Assembly: GCA_029979265.1 (NCBI GenBank)
Contig: JAPOHW010000011.1
Location: 62,001 to 126,000 of the forward strand
DNA from: Actinomycetota bacterium
GTDB taxonomy: Bacteria > Actinomycetota > Acidimicrobiia > Acidimicrobiales > Aldehydirespiratoraceae
DNA: 64,000 bases
Direction of reading: 5' to 3'
Part shown: positions 1 to 8,826 of the stretch, piece by piece
Layout: each line of letters opens with the position of its first letter
Position numbering within the stretch: position 1 is the first letter of the stretch
Program-made: the position numbers and the translations under genes
The notes under the pieces: generated by a model
The model's input: the letters and a program-made list of their open reading frames with translations, nothing else
Databases searched by the model: none
Told to the model about the DNA's origin: nothing

Positions 1-548
1 AGATCATCGATCCTCTGGTGTACGCCGAGGCCATCGAGTTGATCGATTCCCACCACGCGGCAGGCCGCCGGGTGTATCTGGTCTCGGCGTCGCCGGAAGA
101 GATCGTGCTCCCGCTCGCTCGTCATCTCGGCGTCGACCACGCCATCGCCACCCGTGCCCGCACTGACGCCACCGGCCGCTACACCGGCGAGATCGAGTTC
201 TACTCGGCAGGCGAGAACAAAGTGACCGCCATCAACGACGAAGCGAAGAACTACGGTCTCGACCTTTCCCAGTCGTTCGCGTACTCCGACTCCATCACCG
301 ATCTTCCGATGCTCGAGGCCGTCGGTCATCCGGTGGCCGTCAACCCGGACCGAGCCCTGCTTCGCGAAGCGACACAACGAGGCTGGGAAATCCGGGTCTT
401 CGACAATCCACAACTGCTGCTCCAGGGTCGAACGGTTCGAGTGCCGCACCCCGGCACACTCGGAGCGATCGGCGCAGCAGTGGCCTTCGGTACCGCCTAT
501 TGGTGGAAGAGCCGCAAACCGGTGGCGTCTCGTTGGTGGCAGCGCTGA
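1..548 (+). CDS. HAD-IB family phosphatase, 5' end missing
   Basis: The reading frame is open from the window edge (first whole codon at base 3), so the gene starts upstream and the N-terminal DxDxT nucleophile motif is outside the window. What remains carries the later HAD subfamily IB motifs: LVSASPEE (motif II Ser) and YSDSITDLPMLEAVG with the motif IV acidic pair, followed by HPVAVNPD. This resembles SerB/CicA-type phosphatases of phosphoserine or lysophospholipid-like substrates; the substrate cannot be read from this part. The C-terminus ends in a hydrophobic stretch (GAIGAAVAFGTAYWW) and a basic tail, so it may touch the membrane. The TGA stop overlaps the ATG of the next gene by one base, suggesting translational coupling. 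Confidence 0.85.
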   Translation, partial: IIDPLVYAEAIELIDSHHAAGRRVYLVSASPEEIVLPLARHLGVDHAIATRARTDATGRYTGEIEFYSAGENKVTAINDEAKNYGLDLSQSFAYSDSITDLPMLEAVGHPVAVNPDRALLREATQRGWEIRVFDNPQLLLQGRTVRVPHPGTLGAIGAAVAFGTAYWWKSRKPVASRWWQR

Positions 549-1876
549 TGGGAGCGGGTCACGTGCACGGCAACGGGGAGGACAAGCTGATCGACGGGTG
601 GGCCCGGCTGTCGCACGACACCACAATGCGAGCCACCGTGATCGGCGTTGGCATCGCCACCCTGTTCACCCTCCTTGGCGTGATCCTCCTCTGGCCCACC
701 GGGGAGGGTCGAGACGAAGCGATCGCCGCCGGTCGACAACTCGGCATCGTCACCGAACGGCTCTCCGCCACCGTCGACGACGAATCCCTCGTCGAGTGCA
801 GCTACTCGACCCCCGACGACATCCAGTTCTGTCGGCAGATCACCTTCATCGTGAACGAAGGCCCAGAAGCAGGCGCCCTGGTCGCTATCCCACCGATCAA
901 TGCTCGATTCGACAGCTCGATCCCGCCACTCGAGGCCGGTGACGAGGTGATCCTCGGGTTCGAGGCAAGCACCAACAACTACTTCTTCGCCGACTTCGAC
1001 CGGCGAGGTTCGCTGGTTTGGCTCGCATTGCTCTTTGCGGTGTTCGTCATCGCACTCAGCCGAGTTCGCGGAGTGCTCGCTCTTGTGTCGATGGTGACCA
1101 CGATCGTCGTGTTGCTCGGCTTCGTTGCGCCTTCGGTGCTCGACGGCAACGACCCGCTGCTCGTGTGCATCGTCGCCGCGGCCGCCATCGCGATCACCAG
1201 CCTCACCCTCACCCACGGGCTTTCGCCCTCCACCACGGTTGCCCTCGCCGGCACGCTCGCTGCACTCGTGCTCACCCTCGGCCTGTCGTACGTGTTCTGG
1301 GAGCTCACCTCCATCACCGGCCTCGGAACCGACGAAGCGCTCCTGATCCCGTACCTCAGTGTCGAACTCGACCTCTCCAAGTTGCTCCTCGGCGGCGCGA
1401 TCATCGGCGCGCTCGGCGCGCTTGACGACGTGACGGTGACGCAAGCAGCAACGATCACCGAGATGCGACGCCGGGAGCCGACCGCCTCCACCGGCAGCCT
1501 CATCACCTCGGGTATCGCGGTCGGGCGGGAGCACATTGCGGCCACGGTGAACACCCTGCTGCTGGCCTACGCCGGGGCTTCGATGCCGCTGCTCTTGCTC
1601 TTCAGCATCTCCGACCAATCCTTCGACATGGTCGCCAACGCCGAGCTGATCGCCGTGGAGATCGTTCGCACACTGTGCGGGTCGATCGGCCTGGTCGCAG
1701 CAGTGCCGCTCACCACAGTGCTTGCCGCCGTCGCCACCAGTGGGACCGTGACCCACGGGCTCCCTGTGAAGGATCGCATCGACGCTGATCCGGCGCCCCC
1801 GGCAGGCTCACCTCCCAACACAGCGCAACCGCCTCGATGGGAGGACTTCGCTCCCGAGGATGGCGAGTTCGACTAG
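548..1876 (+). CDS. YibE/F family multipass membrane protein
   Basis: This 442-residue protein has one N-terminal membrane segment (about residues 29-50), an extracytoplasmic domain of about 110 residues, then a block of six or more hydrophobic helices from about residue 155. The conserved YibE/F stretch GALGALDDVTVTQ lies between the later helices. YibE/F proteins are known only as membrane proteins of uncertain function; Lactococcus members affect efflux phenotypes. I chose ATG 548, which overlaps the stop of the HAD gene (TGATG), over a longer frame that would run well inside that gene. The tail after the last helix is short, proline-rich and acidic. The pairing with a phosphatase is only seen, not explained. 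Confidence 0.85.
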   Translation: MGAGHVHGNGEDKLIDGWARLSHDTTMRATVIGVGIATLFTLLGVILLWPTGEGRDEAIAAGRQLGIVTERLSATVDDESLVECSYSTPDDIQFCRQITFIVNEGPEAGALVAIPPINARFDSSIPPLEAGDEVILGFEASTNNYFFADFDRRGSLVWLALLFAVFVIALSRVRGVLALVSMVTTIVVLLGFVAPSVLDGNDPLLVCIVAAAAIAITSLTLTHGLSPSTTVALAGTLAALVLTLGLSYVFWELTSITGLGTDEALLIPYLSVELDLSKLLLGGAIIGALGALDDVTVTQAATITEMRRREPTASTGSLITSGIAVGREHIAATVNTLLLAYAGASMPLLLLFSISDQSFDMVANAELIAVEIVRTLCGSIGLVAAVPLTTVLAAVATSGTVTHGLPVKDRIDADPAPPAGSPPNTAQPPRWEDFAPEDGEFD

Positions 1877-1897
1877 CCGTGTCGCCCGGAGGCCCGC

Positions 1898-1978
1898 TCA
1901 GACATCCTTGACCTTCTTGGAGAGCACCACCACGAGAGCGGCGAGAACAACCAGGAGGAGGGCACGGTTCTTCGACAT
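1898..1978 (-). CDS. 26-residue single-span membrane microprotein
   Basis: A short frame reads MSKNRALLLVVLAALVVVLS followed by KKVKDV. It is one hydrophobic helix bracketed by lysines, typical of small inner-membrane proteins. A perfect TANNNT box (TACGGT, 1985-1990) ends six bases before its ATG, exactly as for the leaderless genes elsewhere in the window, which is the main reason to believe it is real. No family is recognised. It lies between the YibE/F gene and the selenocysteine tRNA, on the opposite strand to both. Confidence 0.5.
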   Translation of the reverse strand: MSKNRALLLVVLAALVVVLSKKVKDV

Positions 1979-1984
1979 CGCCCG

Positions 1985-1990
1985 ACCGTA
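1985..1990 (-). promoter_or_regulatory. -10 box of leaderless microprotein gene
   Basis: On the minus strand this reads TACGGT and ends six bases before the ATG at 1978, placing the likely transcription start at the start codon. Confidence 0.45.
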
Positions 1991-2038
1991 GCGACCTTGC
2001 TGCGAGATTTCCGGTCGCCCGCAGCTATGGTCCTCGGC

Positions 2039-2134
2039 GGAGGTGTCCGAGCGCCTGGTGGGCTCCCCCGCCTTCAAAGCGGGTGGGATGGGTGATCCCT
2101 GTCCGGCGGGTTCGATTCCCGTCCACCTCCGCCA
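2039..2134 (+). tRNA. selC: tRNA-Sec (UCA anticodon)
   Basis: The acceptor strand GGAGGTG (2039-2045) pairs with CACCTCC (2124-2130), followed by discriminator G and an encoded CCA (2132-2134). The anticodon stem CCCGC/GCGGG (2067-2071, 2079-2083) holds the loop CTTCAAA with anticodon TCA at 2074-2076, which reads UGA. The long variable arm GGGAT/ATCCC (2085-2089, 2095-2099) and the long D stem (six positions, one mismatch) are typical of selenocysteine tRNA. The T arm is GCGGG/CCCGT with loop TTCGATT. The expected eighth acceptor pair (T2046 with C2123) is a mismatch; G2105 could pair with C2123 instead. SelA and SelB are encoded 15 kb downstream, which supports the call. Confidence 0.96.
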
Positions 2135-2168
2135 CCACTGCGCAGCTGCTGCCAGTGGCTCGCACGAC

Positions 2169-2174
2169 TATTCT
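2169..2174 (+). promoter_or_regulatory. -10 box before cotransporter gene
   Basis: TATTCT ends seven bases before ATG 2182. It supports that start and argues against a longer frame that would run back through the tRNA gene. Confidence 0.5.
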
Positions 2175-2181
2175 CCACCCG

Positions 2182-4701
2182 ATGACCACGACCGATCGCG
2201 GCGGCGCAACCGGCACGCTGGGAACGTTCGGCGGCGTCTTCACACCGAGCATCCTCACCATCCTCGGCCTGGTGCTCTTCCTCCGCGTTGCGTATGTGGT
2301 GGGATCGGTCGGGCTTGGCCGAGCCCTCGTCATTCTCGTGCTGGCGACATCGGTCTCGGTCCTCACGAGCATCTCGTTGGCGGTCGTCGCAACGAACATG
2401 CGGGTCGGTGGCGGCGGCGAGTACTACCTGATCTCACGCACCCTCGGCGTCGAGTTCGGGGGCGCGGTCGGGCTCGTGCTCTACCTGGCCATCTCGGTGT
2501 CGATCGCCTTCTACGCAATCGGGTTTGCAGAAGCGGCCGTGGTTGCAACCGGAACCTCCAGCACCGTGTGGATCCGCCTCGTGGCCGCTGCAGTCGTGCT
2601 TGCACTGGCGCTCATCGGATTCGTCGGTGCCGATCTGGCGACCCGACTCCAGTACGTCGTGATGGTCCTCCTCGTGCTGGCGCTCGGATCGTTCTTCCTG
2701 GGCGCGGCCGGGGACTTCGACGGCGGCCAGTTCCGCGACAATCTCGCCGGGGGCGCAGACGGTGTCGGCTTCTGGGAAGCGTTCGCCATCTTCTTTCCCG
2801 CAGTGACCGGTTTCAGCCAGGGCGTCGCCATGTCAGGCGATCTCAAGGATCCCGGCCGCTCCATCACACGAGGAACGTTCGCCGCAGTCGGCCTGTCGAC
2901 CGTCGTCTACCTCAGTGTGATCATCCTCCTCGCCGGTACCACATCCGCACGAACGCTCGTCGACGACACCACGACAATCATGGGTGATCTCTCGTTGGCC
3001 GGTTGGACAATGCTCGCCGGCGTGCTCGCCGCGACGCTGTCGTCGGCACTTGCGTCGACCCTTGGTGCCCCGAGAGTGCTGCAGCGCCTTGGAGAAGATC
3101 GCATCCTCCCTCGCCTCGAGACGTTCGCCCTGGGCGCAGGACCGGCCAACAATCCGCGTCGAGCCCTTGCCCTGTCGGTGGTGATCGCACTGGCGACCGT
3201 CGCCGCTGGTGACCTCAACCTCATTGCGCCGATCATCTCCATGTTCTTCTTGGCCAGTTACGGAATGATCAACTACGCCACCTATTTCGAGTTTCGGGCC
3301 GGCAGCACGTCCTTTCGTCCGCGGTTCCGATGGGGGGACCACCGTGCCAGCCTTGCGGGGACCGTGCTGTGCGGTGGGGCGATCATCGCCATCAACCCGC
3401 TCGCCGGCGCGCTTGCCGCGGTCGTGCTGCTCGCGCTCTACACCTACCTGCGAAATCGGGATGCGCCCGACCGCTGGGTCGACAGCAGCGGTGCCCACCA
3501 CTTCACCCGGGCCCGCAGTCATCTGAGAGCGTTGGCCGACGCACCGTCGACGCCGCGCGACTGGCGGCCCTGCATCCTCGCCTTCGTCCCTCGCGATCCC
3601 GACAATCGACAACGCATGCTCACCGTGGCCTCCTGGCTCGAAGGCGATTCCGGCTACCTGACCGCCATACGGCTGCTCGACGGAGCCGGTCCAAAGCATC
3701 GTCGACAGTCCCGTGAGGTCCAGACAGACCTTGCGGGCGAACTCTCGGTGATTGCGCCGGGTGCCTTTGCGCGCGTGCTGGCCGTCGACGACGCCCAAGC
3801 TGCCGTCCAGACGTTGCTCCAGGCCCATGGCATTGGACGTGTCCGCCCAAACCTCACGGTCTTCGGCGTGCGCGATCTGCGCGGTTCCGAGATCGATCGC
3901 GTGGCCTACGGCTCGATGCTGCAGACGTGCGTTCGGTTCGGTACGAACGTCGCGGTCGTGAATGTGCGTTCCGACGCCTGGAAACGGTTTGCGTCGACCG
4001 ATCCGAAGAAGCGGTCGATCGCGCTGTGGTGGTCCAACGAGCAGACCGGCCAGCTCACGACCCTCCTGGGTTGGCTGTGTACCCGCCACCCGGACTGGTC
4101 TCACTCGACGATCGTCGTCTACGTGCCCCACGACGACGACACCGATCCGGGCCGAGTCGACGCGCTCCTCGCCGCCGCTCGCATCACAGCCAAGGTCGTG
4201 CCTGTCGATCCGACCCCCGCTGCGTTCACCGCGGCAATGTCGAGCGCCACGATGGCCCTCGCACCGTTGCGCATCCGTCGGGGGGCGGCTCTGGGACCGT
4301 TCGGGACACCCCTCGGCATGTTGGTCGAGAGCTTGCCGCTCGCGGTCATGACCCTCGTCTCCGAGGAGGTCGACCTCGATGCAGAGCCGGATGAATCCGA
4401 CCAGGCCGAGTTGGCTCGGCTCACCGATCAAGTGGCGACCACGTCGCGCTGGGTTGCCGACCTCGACCGCGAGGCCGCCCGACTGCTCGTCGCCGCCGAG
4501 GAACAGCGACTCGAGTCCGACGACCCCGACGATCCTGCGGTGCAGGCGGCCGATGCCGCTGCCGCTGCCGCCTATCGAACCTACGTCGATGCCCGCGTGC
4601 GCCTCGAGGCCCTCCAGGCCGACGTCGACTCGTTCGGTCCGACCTCGCCCGACAGCGATCCCGATCCCGATGTCTGGCTTCGCTCGACGAGCGCCGGCTG
4701 A
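2182..4701 (+). CDS. SLC12-like cation-chloride cotransporter / APC-fold permease
   Basis: This 839-residue protein begins with GTLGTFGGVFTPSILTILGLVLFLR, split here as in Na-K-Cl and K-Cl cotransporters: GTLGTFGGVFTPSI then TILGLVLFLRVAYVVG. GGGGEYYLISRTLG and a run of about 12 hydrophobic helices follow, to about residue 430. The C-terminal half (about 450-760) is a soluble domain like the SLC12 C-terminal regulatory domain. The last 80 residues are acidic and alanine-rich with likely coiled-coil character. Known relatives move chloride with Na+ or K+; the ions moved here cannot be told. I chose ATG 2182 because it has a -10 box just upstream and lies after the tRNA. Confidence 0.85.
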   Translation: MTTTDRGGATGTLGTFGGVFTPSILTILGLVLFLRVAYVVGSVGLGRALVILVLATSVSVLTSISLAVVATNMRVGGGGEYYLISRTLGVEFGGAVGLVLYLAISVSIAFYAIGFAEAAVVATGTSSTVWIRLVAAAVVLALALIGFVGADLATRLQYVVMVLLVLALGSFFLGAAGDFDGGQFRDNLAGGADGVGFWEAFAIFFPAVTGFSQGVAMSGDLKDPGRSITRGTFAAVGLSTVVYLSVIILLAGTTSARTLVDDTTTIMGDLSLAGWTMLAGVLAATLSSALASTLGAPRVLQRLGEDRILPRLETFALGAGPANNPRRALALSVVIALATVAAGDLNLIAPIISMFFLASYGMINYATYFEFRAGSTSFRPRFRWGDHRASLAGTVLCGGAIIAINPLAGALAAVVLLALYTYLRNRDAPDRWVDSSGAHHFTRARSHLRALADAPSTPRDWRPCILAFVPRDPDNRQRMLTVASWLEGDSGYLTAIRLLDGAGPKHRRQSREVQTDLAGELSVIAPGAFARVLAVDDAQAAVQTLLQAHGIGRVRPNLTVFGVRDLRGSEIDRVAYGSMLQTCVRFGTNVAVVNVRSDAWKRFASTDPKKRSIALWWSNEQTGQLTTLLGWLCTRHPDWSHSTIVVYVPHDDDTDPGRVDALLAAARITAKVVPVDPTPAAFTAAMSSATMALAPLRIRRGAALGPFGTPLGMLVESLPLAVMTLVSEEVDLDAEPDESDQAELARLTDQVATTSRWVADLDREAARLLVAAEEQRLESDDPDDPAVQAADAAAAAAYRTYVDARVRLEALQADVDSFGPTSPDSDPDPDVWLRSTSAG

Positions 4702-4746
4702 ACTGCGGACTGGAACCGCAGTTTCGCCGCAGAGCATCATCGGGTG

Positions 4747-5895
4747 ATGGGTGACGACGAGTCCTTGGGTCGCCGGCCGCTGTTTCGTGGTGCGCCGATG
4801 CACGACTACTTCCCGATCATGATGAAGGCGCAGCCGTCGAAGCGCATGGATGCTTCGCCGGAGCCGTACACCTTCCCAACCGGGGAGTTGTTCGAGCTAC
4901 CCGAGACGATGTGGTTCGACGGTGCCGAACGATCCGTCGAAGACTGCCTCGTCCGGACCGACACGGTTGCCCTGCTGGTCTTGCAACGCGGCGAGATCCG
5001 CCACGAGGAGTACCGCCTCACCGGCGGCGCAGACGTCCACTGGATCTCCTGGTCGGTCGCCAAGAGTTTCATCTCGACCCTGATCGGTATCGCGGTCGAA
5101 GAGGGACACATCCGACACATCAGCGACGCAATCAGCGACTACCACCCCAAACTCGTCGGTTCCGCCTACGAAGCTGTCTCGATCGAAGACGTCCTCCAGA
5201 TGTCGTCCGGTGCTCGGTGGAACGAGGATTACGCCGACCCCGACTCCGACATCCACCGCTTCGGCGCTGCCATGACCGGTCAGCTCACGCTCGACGAGTT
5301 CGTGCACGGCACGGAGACGGAGTACCCACCGGGCGCACTCTGTCGTTACAACTCCGCCGACACCCAGGCCCTCGGCATGATGCTCGCCGGAGCGGTCGGC
5401 CGCTCGGTCGCCGAGTACATGAAGGACAAGCTCGTCGACCCGTTGGGGTTCACGGCTGAGGGCTACTGGATCACCGACACAGCGGGTGTCGAGATGACTG
5501 CCGGTGGACTGATGCTCACGCCACACGACTTCGCCAAGCTCGGAGAACTGTTCCGGCGCAACGGTGACTGGATGGGCGAACAAGTCGTGCCTGCCGACTG
5601 GGTGGCGGCTGCGACTCGCGCCGACAAGCCACATACCCAGCCCGGCAAGCCCGTCATCGCAGGTGGGACCCTTCCCACCGGTTACGGCTACCAGTGGTGG
5701 CTGCCACCCGGTGACCGCGGCGCCTACCAGGCGATTGGCATCTACAACCAATACATCCACGTCGATCCCTTGACGGAATCGGTGATCGTGAAGCTGTCCG
5801 CCAATCGCACCTACGGAACGGCGACCACCGAGGAGGCCGACATGGAGGGCGCAAACGACGCGCTCTTCGCCACCATCGTGGCTGCGCTCGAGTAG
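4747..5895 (+). CDS. Beta-lactamase-fold (class C) serine hydrolase
   Basis: The protein is 382 residues. The class C / penicillin-binding-protein core is visible: SVAK in WSVAKSFISTLIG is the SxxK motif with the nucleophile serine, RYNSADTQALG supplies the YxN motif, and a glycine-rich segment GGTLPTGYGYQWW near the C-terminus corresponds to the third motif region. There is no obvious signal peptide, so a cytoplasmic esterase or peptidase is as likely as a cell-wall enzyme. A GTG codon one triplet before ATG 4747 is an alternative start. It is a single gene, convergent with the sigma factor gene, with an inverted repeat between them. The substrate is unknown. Confidence 0.85.
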   Translation: MGDDESLGRRPLFRGAPMHDYFPIMMKAQPSKRMDASPEPYTFPTGELFELPETMWFDGAERSVEDCLVRTDTVALLVLQRGEIRHEEYRLTGGADVHWISWSVAKSFISTLIGIAVEEGHIRHISDAISDYHPKLVGSAYEAVSIEDVLQMSSGARWNEDYADPDSDIHRFGAAMTGQLTLDEFVHGTETEYPPGALCRYNSADTQALGMMLAGAVGRSVAEYMKDKLVDPLGFTAEGYWITDTAGVEMTAGGLMLTPHDFAKLGELFRRNGDWMGEQVVPADWVAAATRADKPHTQPGKPVIAGGTLPTGYGYQWWLPPGDRGAYQAIGIYNQYIHVDPLTESVIVKLSANRTYGTATTEEADMEGANDALFATIVAALE

Positions 5896-5928
5896 GCGTC
5901 GACGCGCCTACCCTCGTGCCGTCGACGC
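5896..5928. terminator. Inverted repeat between convergent genes
   Basis: GCGTCGACG (5896-5904) and CGTCGACGC (5920-5928) form a perfect 9-bp inverted repeat with a 15-base loop, between the ends of the serine hydrolase and sigma factor genes. No T-run follows on either strand. Confidence 0.5.
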
Positions 5929-5934
5929 TGCAGG

Positions 5935-6873
5935 TCAGACGCTCAGGAGGTCGCGGGCACCCGTGTCCGACGACGGGTGCCGCAGTTTCGACATGGCTCG
6001 AGCTTCGATCTGCCGAATGCGCTCGCGAGTCAGATTGAAATGTTCCCCAACCTCTTCGAGCGTGCGTGGCTCGCCGCGATCGAGACCGAACCGGAGTTTG
6101 AGAATCTCGCGTTCTCGCTCGTCGAGCGGCCCGAGCAACCGGGCGATCTCCTCGGGAAGCAGTGCCGTGGCTGCGACCTCGAACGGCGAGTCGGCACCAC
6201 GGTCTTCGACGACGTCACCGAGTTCGGCATCACCGTCCTCCCGGAGTGGTTCGGACAGTGACAGCGGCTCCGCTGCGAAGCGCAGCGCCTCGGTGACCTT
6301 GTCCTCGGGCATCTCGACTTCGATCGCCAACTCCGAGAGCGTGGCCGGACGTCCGTACTTCAGTTCGAGACGAGCACGCGCCTTCTGCAGGCGAGCGAGC
6401 GTGTCACCGGCGTGCACCGGGAGGCGGATGGTCCGGCCGGTATTGGCAATACCCCGGGTGATCGCCTGACGAATCCACCACGTGGCGTAGGTCGAAAACT
6501 TGAATCCCTTGCGCCAGTCGAACTTCTCGACTGCGTGCATGAGGCCGAGGTTGCCCTCTTGAATGAGGTCGAGCAACGGCAGTCCCGACGCCTGGTACTT
6601 CTTTGCGATGGAGACGACCAGTCGCAGGTTGGACTGTACGAACGTTCGCTCAGCCTGCTCGCCCTTTTGTATGGCCCGCCGGAGTTCACGCTTCTTGGCC
6701 GGAGTGAGTTCGGTTTCGACGGACTCGAACTCGGTTCGAGCCTCGGCACCGGCCTCGATTGCCTGCGCGAGTCGAACTTCGTCTTCCTTGGTGAGCAGCG
6801 GGTACTGACCGATATCGGTCAGATACAGCCGAACAAGGTCTTCTTCGTCCCGCTCGACTCGCTCCTTCGCCAC
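5935..6873 (-). CDS. RNA polymerase sigma-70 factor (RpoD/SigB-like)
   Basis: The 312-residue protein has region 1.2 (VRLYLTDIGQYPLLTKEDE), region 2 with FVQSNLRLVVSIAKKY, GLPLLDLIQEGNLGLMHAV and FSTYATWWIRQAI, then regions 3 and 4. The region 4 helix-turn-helix is RTLEEVGEHFNLTRERIRQ. The acidic extension of a large primary sigma factor is missing, so this may be the group 1 factor in compact form or a group 2 paralogue. It begins at GTG 6873 with an AAGGAGGG ribosome site six bases upstream. It directs RNA polymerase to promoters; the many TANNNT boxes seen in this window fit such a factor. Confidence 0.95.
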   Translation of the reverse strand: MAKERVERDEEDLVRLYLTDIGQYPLLTKEDEVRLAQAIEAGAEARTEFESVETELTPAKKRELRRAIQKGEQAERTFVQSNLRLVVSIAKKYQASGLPLLDLIQEGNLGLMHAVEKFDWRKGFKFSTYATWWIRQAITRGIANTGRTIRLPVHAGDTLARLQKARARLELKYGRPATLSELAIEVEMPEDKVTEALRFAAEPLSLSEPLREDGDAELGDVVEDRGADSPFEVAATALLPEEIARLLGPLDEREREILKLRFGLDRGEPRTLEEVGEHFNLTRERIRQIEARAMSKLRHPSSDTGARDLLSV

Positions 6874-6915
6874 CGAAGACCCTCCTTCGATCAGTTCGTT
6901 CGTGGAACTGTATCC

Positions 6916-6943
6916 ATCGCGCGGTTGCTACCCACCGCGCGAT
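6916..6943 (-). terminator. Hairpin after nadE
   Basis: ATCGCGCGGT (6916-6925) and ACCGCGCGAT (6934-6943) make a perfect 10-bp stem with an 8-base loop, between the end of nadE and the start of the sigma factor gene. A terminator for nadE is the simplest reading; a leader element of the sigma gene is the alternative. Confidence 0.55.
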
Positions 6944-6991
6944 CTCGCCGGACAGGAATCGGTCCACCGAAAAGTTGGTGCGAGAAGAAAC

Positions 6992-8737
6992 TCAACCGCG
7001 GTACCGGTTGACAATCGGGATTCGCCGATCACGACCAAAGGCCTTATGGGTGACGCGGGTTCCGAGTGGTGTCTGCCGCCGCTTGAACTCAGCGACATCG
7101 ACTAATCGGCACACCCGACGGACCATCTCGGGGTCGGCACCGTCGATCTCCAGTGCGATGATCTCTGCCACGGTTTTGTCGCCCTCGACGTACGCCCGCA
7201 GTACCGGATCGAGAATGTCGTAGGGCGGCAGCGACTGATCGTCTCGCTGACCGGGCCGGAGTTCGGCCGACGGTGCCTTGGTGAGCACATGGCGCGGGAT
7301 GAGATCTCGACCCTCCTGCTCGTTGCGCCAGTGACACAGCTCGTAGACGGTGAGCTTCCAGACATCGCGAATCACGGCGAACGCGCCGGCGGTGTCGCCA
7401 TAGAGCGTGGAGTAGCCGACCGCCGCCTCGGACTTGTTCCCGGTGGTCAGCACGAGCCAGTCATGCTCGTTGGCCATCGCCATGAGAACCATGCCACGGA
7501 TTCGCGACTGCAGGTTCTGATCGGTGAGGTCGCCCACCTCGATCTTTTCGTCGCTCACGACCGGCACGAGCATGTCGGTGAATGCGGCATGAGCGGGTTC
7601 GATGGGAACGATGGACGTTTCGATGCCAAGGTTGGCCGCCAGTTGTTCGGCATCGGTGACCGAGTGATCACTCGAGTACCGGGAAGGCATGAGGATTCCG
7701 TGGACGTTGTCGGCGCCGAGGGCGTCGACCGCAATCGCGGCAACGATCGACGAGTCGACACCACCCGACAGCGCGATTGCGACCTTCGAGAATCCCGACT
7801 TCGTCACATAATCACGGGTGCCGACCACGAGGGTCTCCCACGTTTCGGCGAGCTCGCCGAGCGGCTCGACCAGAGGCGGCAGGATCGGTGCCCGTTCGAT
7901 CGTCACCGGTGGAGTGACCTGAATGCACGGATACGAGCGCCCGCCTCCAGAGCTCGTGTTTCCGACATCGGGCGCCGGAGCGACGGTGACGTCGAAGATG
8001 TCGAGCGACTCGCGAAACGACCTGCACCGAGCGATCACGACCGGGCCCTCATTCGACGGACTCATCACGAACGAACCGCCGTCGAACACGAGTTCGTCCT
8101 GTCCGCCAACGAGATTGGCGTAGACGACCGGCACACCGGCCTCCTCGACTCGACGGCCGATGACCGCCTCACGGAGCTGTTGCTTCCCGGTCGCAAAGGG
8201 AGAGCCGTTGACATTGATCACGAGACGGGCACCGCCGTGGGCGAGCTGCGCCACCGGCCCTCCCGCAATCCACGAGTCTTCACAGATCGTGACGCCGAGC
8301 GAAATGCCGGCTATCTCGAAGAGGTGCAGCGGCTCCTGACCGGCTCGGAAGTGGCGAACCTCGTCGAACACGTCGTAGTTAGGCAGATGTCGCTTGTGAT
8401 ACGTGCCGCAGATCTTTCCGCCGGCACACACAGCAACCGCGTTCCACACATCTCCGCTGCTCGGATCGCCCCCATCGGCAAATCCGATGACTGCTGCAGT
8501 GCGCCCGCTGCCGGCGGCGAACTTTTCGAGCGCGGCTCGCACATCGGCGAGAAAACCGGGCTTGAAGACGAGGTCTTCGGGCGGGTAGCCGGTGATCATC
8601 ATCTCGGGGAGAACGACGACATCAGCGCCCCCATCGGTCGCCGTGCCGAGCGCGTCGAGTGCCAGTGCGACGTTGCCGTCGAGGTCACCGACCGTCGGGT
8701 TCAGCTGTGCGATGGCGAGGCGAAGCGTGTCGGCCAC
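6992..8737 (-). CDS. nadE: Glutamine-dependent NAD+ synthetase
   Basis: This is a two-domain enzyme of 581 residues that amidates nicotinic acid adenine dinucleotide to NAD+ with ammonia from glutamine. The N-terminal nitrilase-fold glutaminase shows the Glu-Lys-Cys triad in LPEMMITGYPPEDL, YHKRHLPNYDVFDE and VTICEDSWIAGGP. The C-terminal ATP-pyrophosphatase domain shows LSGGVDSSIVAAIAVDALG. Length fits the glutaminase-fused form. A GTG at 8743 would add two residues, but the -10 box TAGACT (8744-8749) lies directly against it and ends six bases before GTG 8737, so I prefer 8737. It stands alone, with a hairpin downstream. Confidence 0.96.
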   Translation of the reverse strand: MADTLRLAIAQLNPTVGDLDGNVALALDALGTATDGGADVVVLPEMMITGYPPEDLVFKPGFLADVRAALEKFAAGSGRTAAVIGFADGGDPSSGDVWNAVAVCAGGKICGTYHKRHLPNYDVFDEVRHFRAGQEPLHLFEIAGISLGVTICEDSWIAGGPVAQLAHGGARLVINVNGSPFATGKQQLREAVIGRRVEEAGVPVVYANLVGGQDELVFDGGSFVMSPSNEGPVVIARCRSFRESLDIFDVTVAPAPDVGNTSSGGGRSYPCIQVTPPVTIERAPILPPLVEPLGELAETWETLVVGTRDYVTKSGFSKVAIALSGGVDSSIVAAIAVDALGADNVHGILMPSRYSSDHSVTDAEQLAANLGIETSIVPIEPAHAAFTDMLVPVVSDEKIEVGDLTDQNLQSRIRGMVLMAMANEHDWLVLTTGNKSEAAVGYSTLYGDTAGAFAVIRDVWKLTVYELCHWRNEQEGRDLIPRHVLTKAPSAELRPGQRDDQSLPPYDILDPVLRAYVEGDKTVAEIIALEIDGADPEMVRRVCRLVDVAEFKRRQTPLGTRVTHKAFGRDRRIPIVNRYRG

Positions 8738-8743
8738 CGCCAC

Positions 8744-8749
8744 AGTCTA
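8744..8749 (-). promoter_or_regulatory. -10 box of nadE
   Basis: On the minus strand TAGACT ends six bases before GTG 8737; this leaderless geometry picks 8737 over the GTG at 8743. Confidence 0.45.
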
Positions 8750-8766
8750 CGGAGCGGTGCCGACAA

Positions 8767-8804
8767 CGCGAAGAAGCGGCGCCCGAAGGCACCGCTTCTT
8801 CGCG
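8767..8804 (-). terminator. Strong hairpin after glnII
   Basis: CGCGAAGAAGCGG (8767-8779) pairs perfectly with CCGCTTCTTCGCG (8792-8804), a 13-bp stem with a 12-base loop, just downstream of the type II glutamine synthetase stop. Confidence 0.7.
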
Positions 8805-8826
8805 TGCGTCGGGCTGACGGGGGGAA

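Noticed and set aside
497-1756. Long open frames antisense to real genes, here and at 2833-4803, 7289-8917, 22797-23867, 47261-48994 and elsewhere
   Set aside because: They mirror conserved genes on the other strand and are rich in Arg, Gly, Asp and His, as expected from GC-rich codon bias. None has a recognisable domain or its own promoter.
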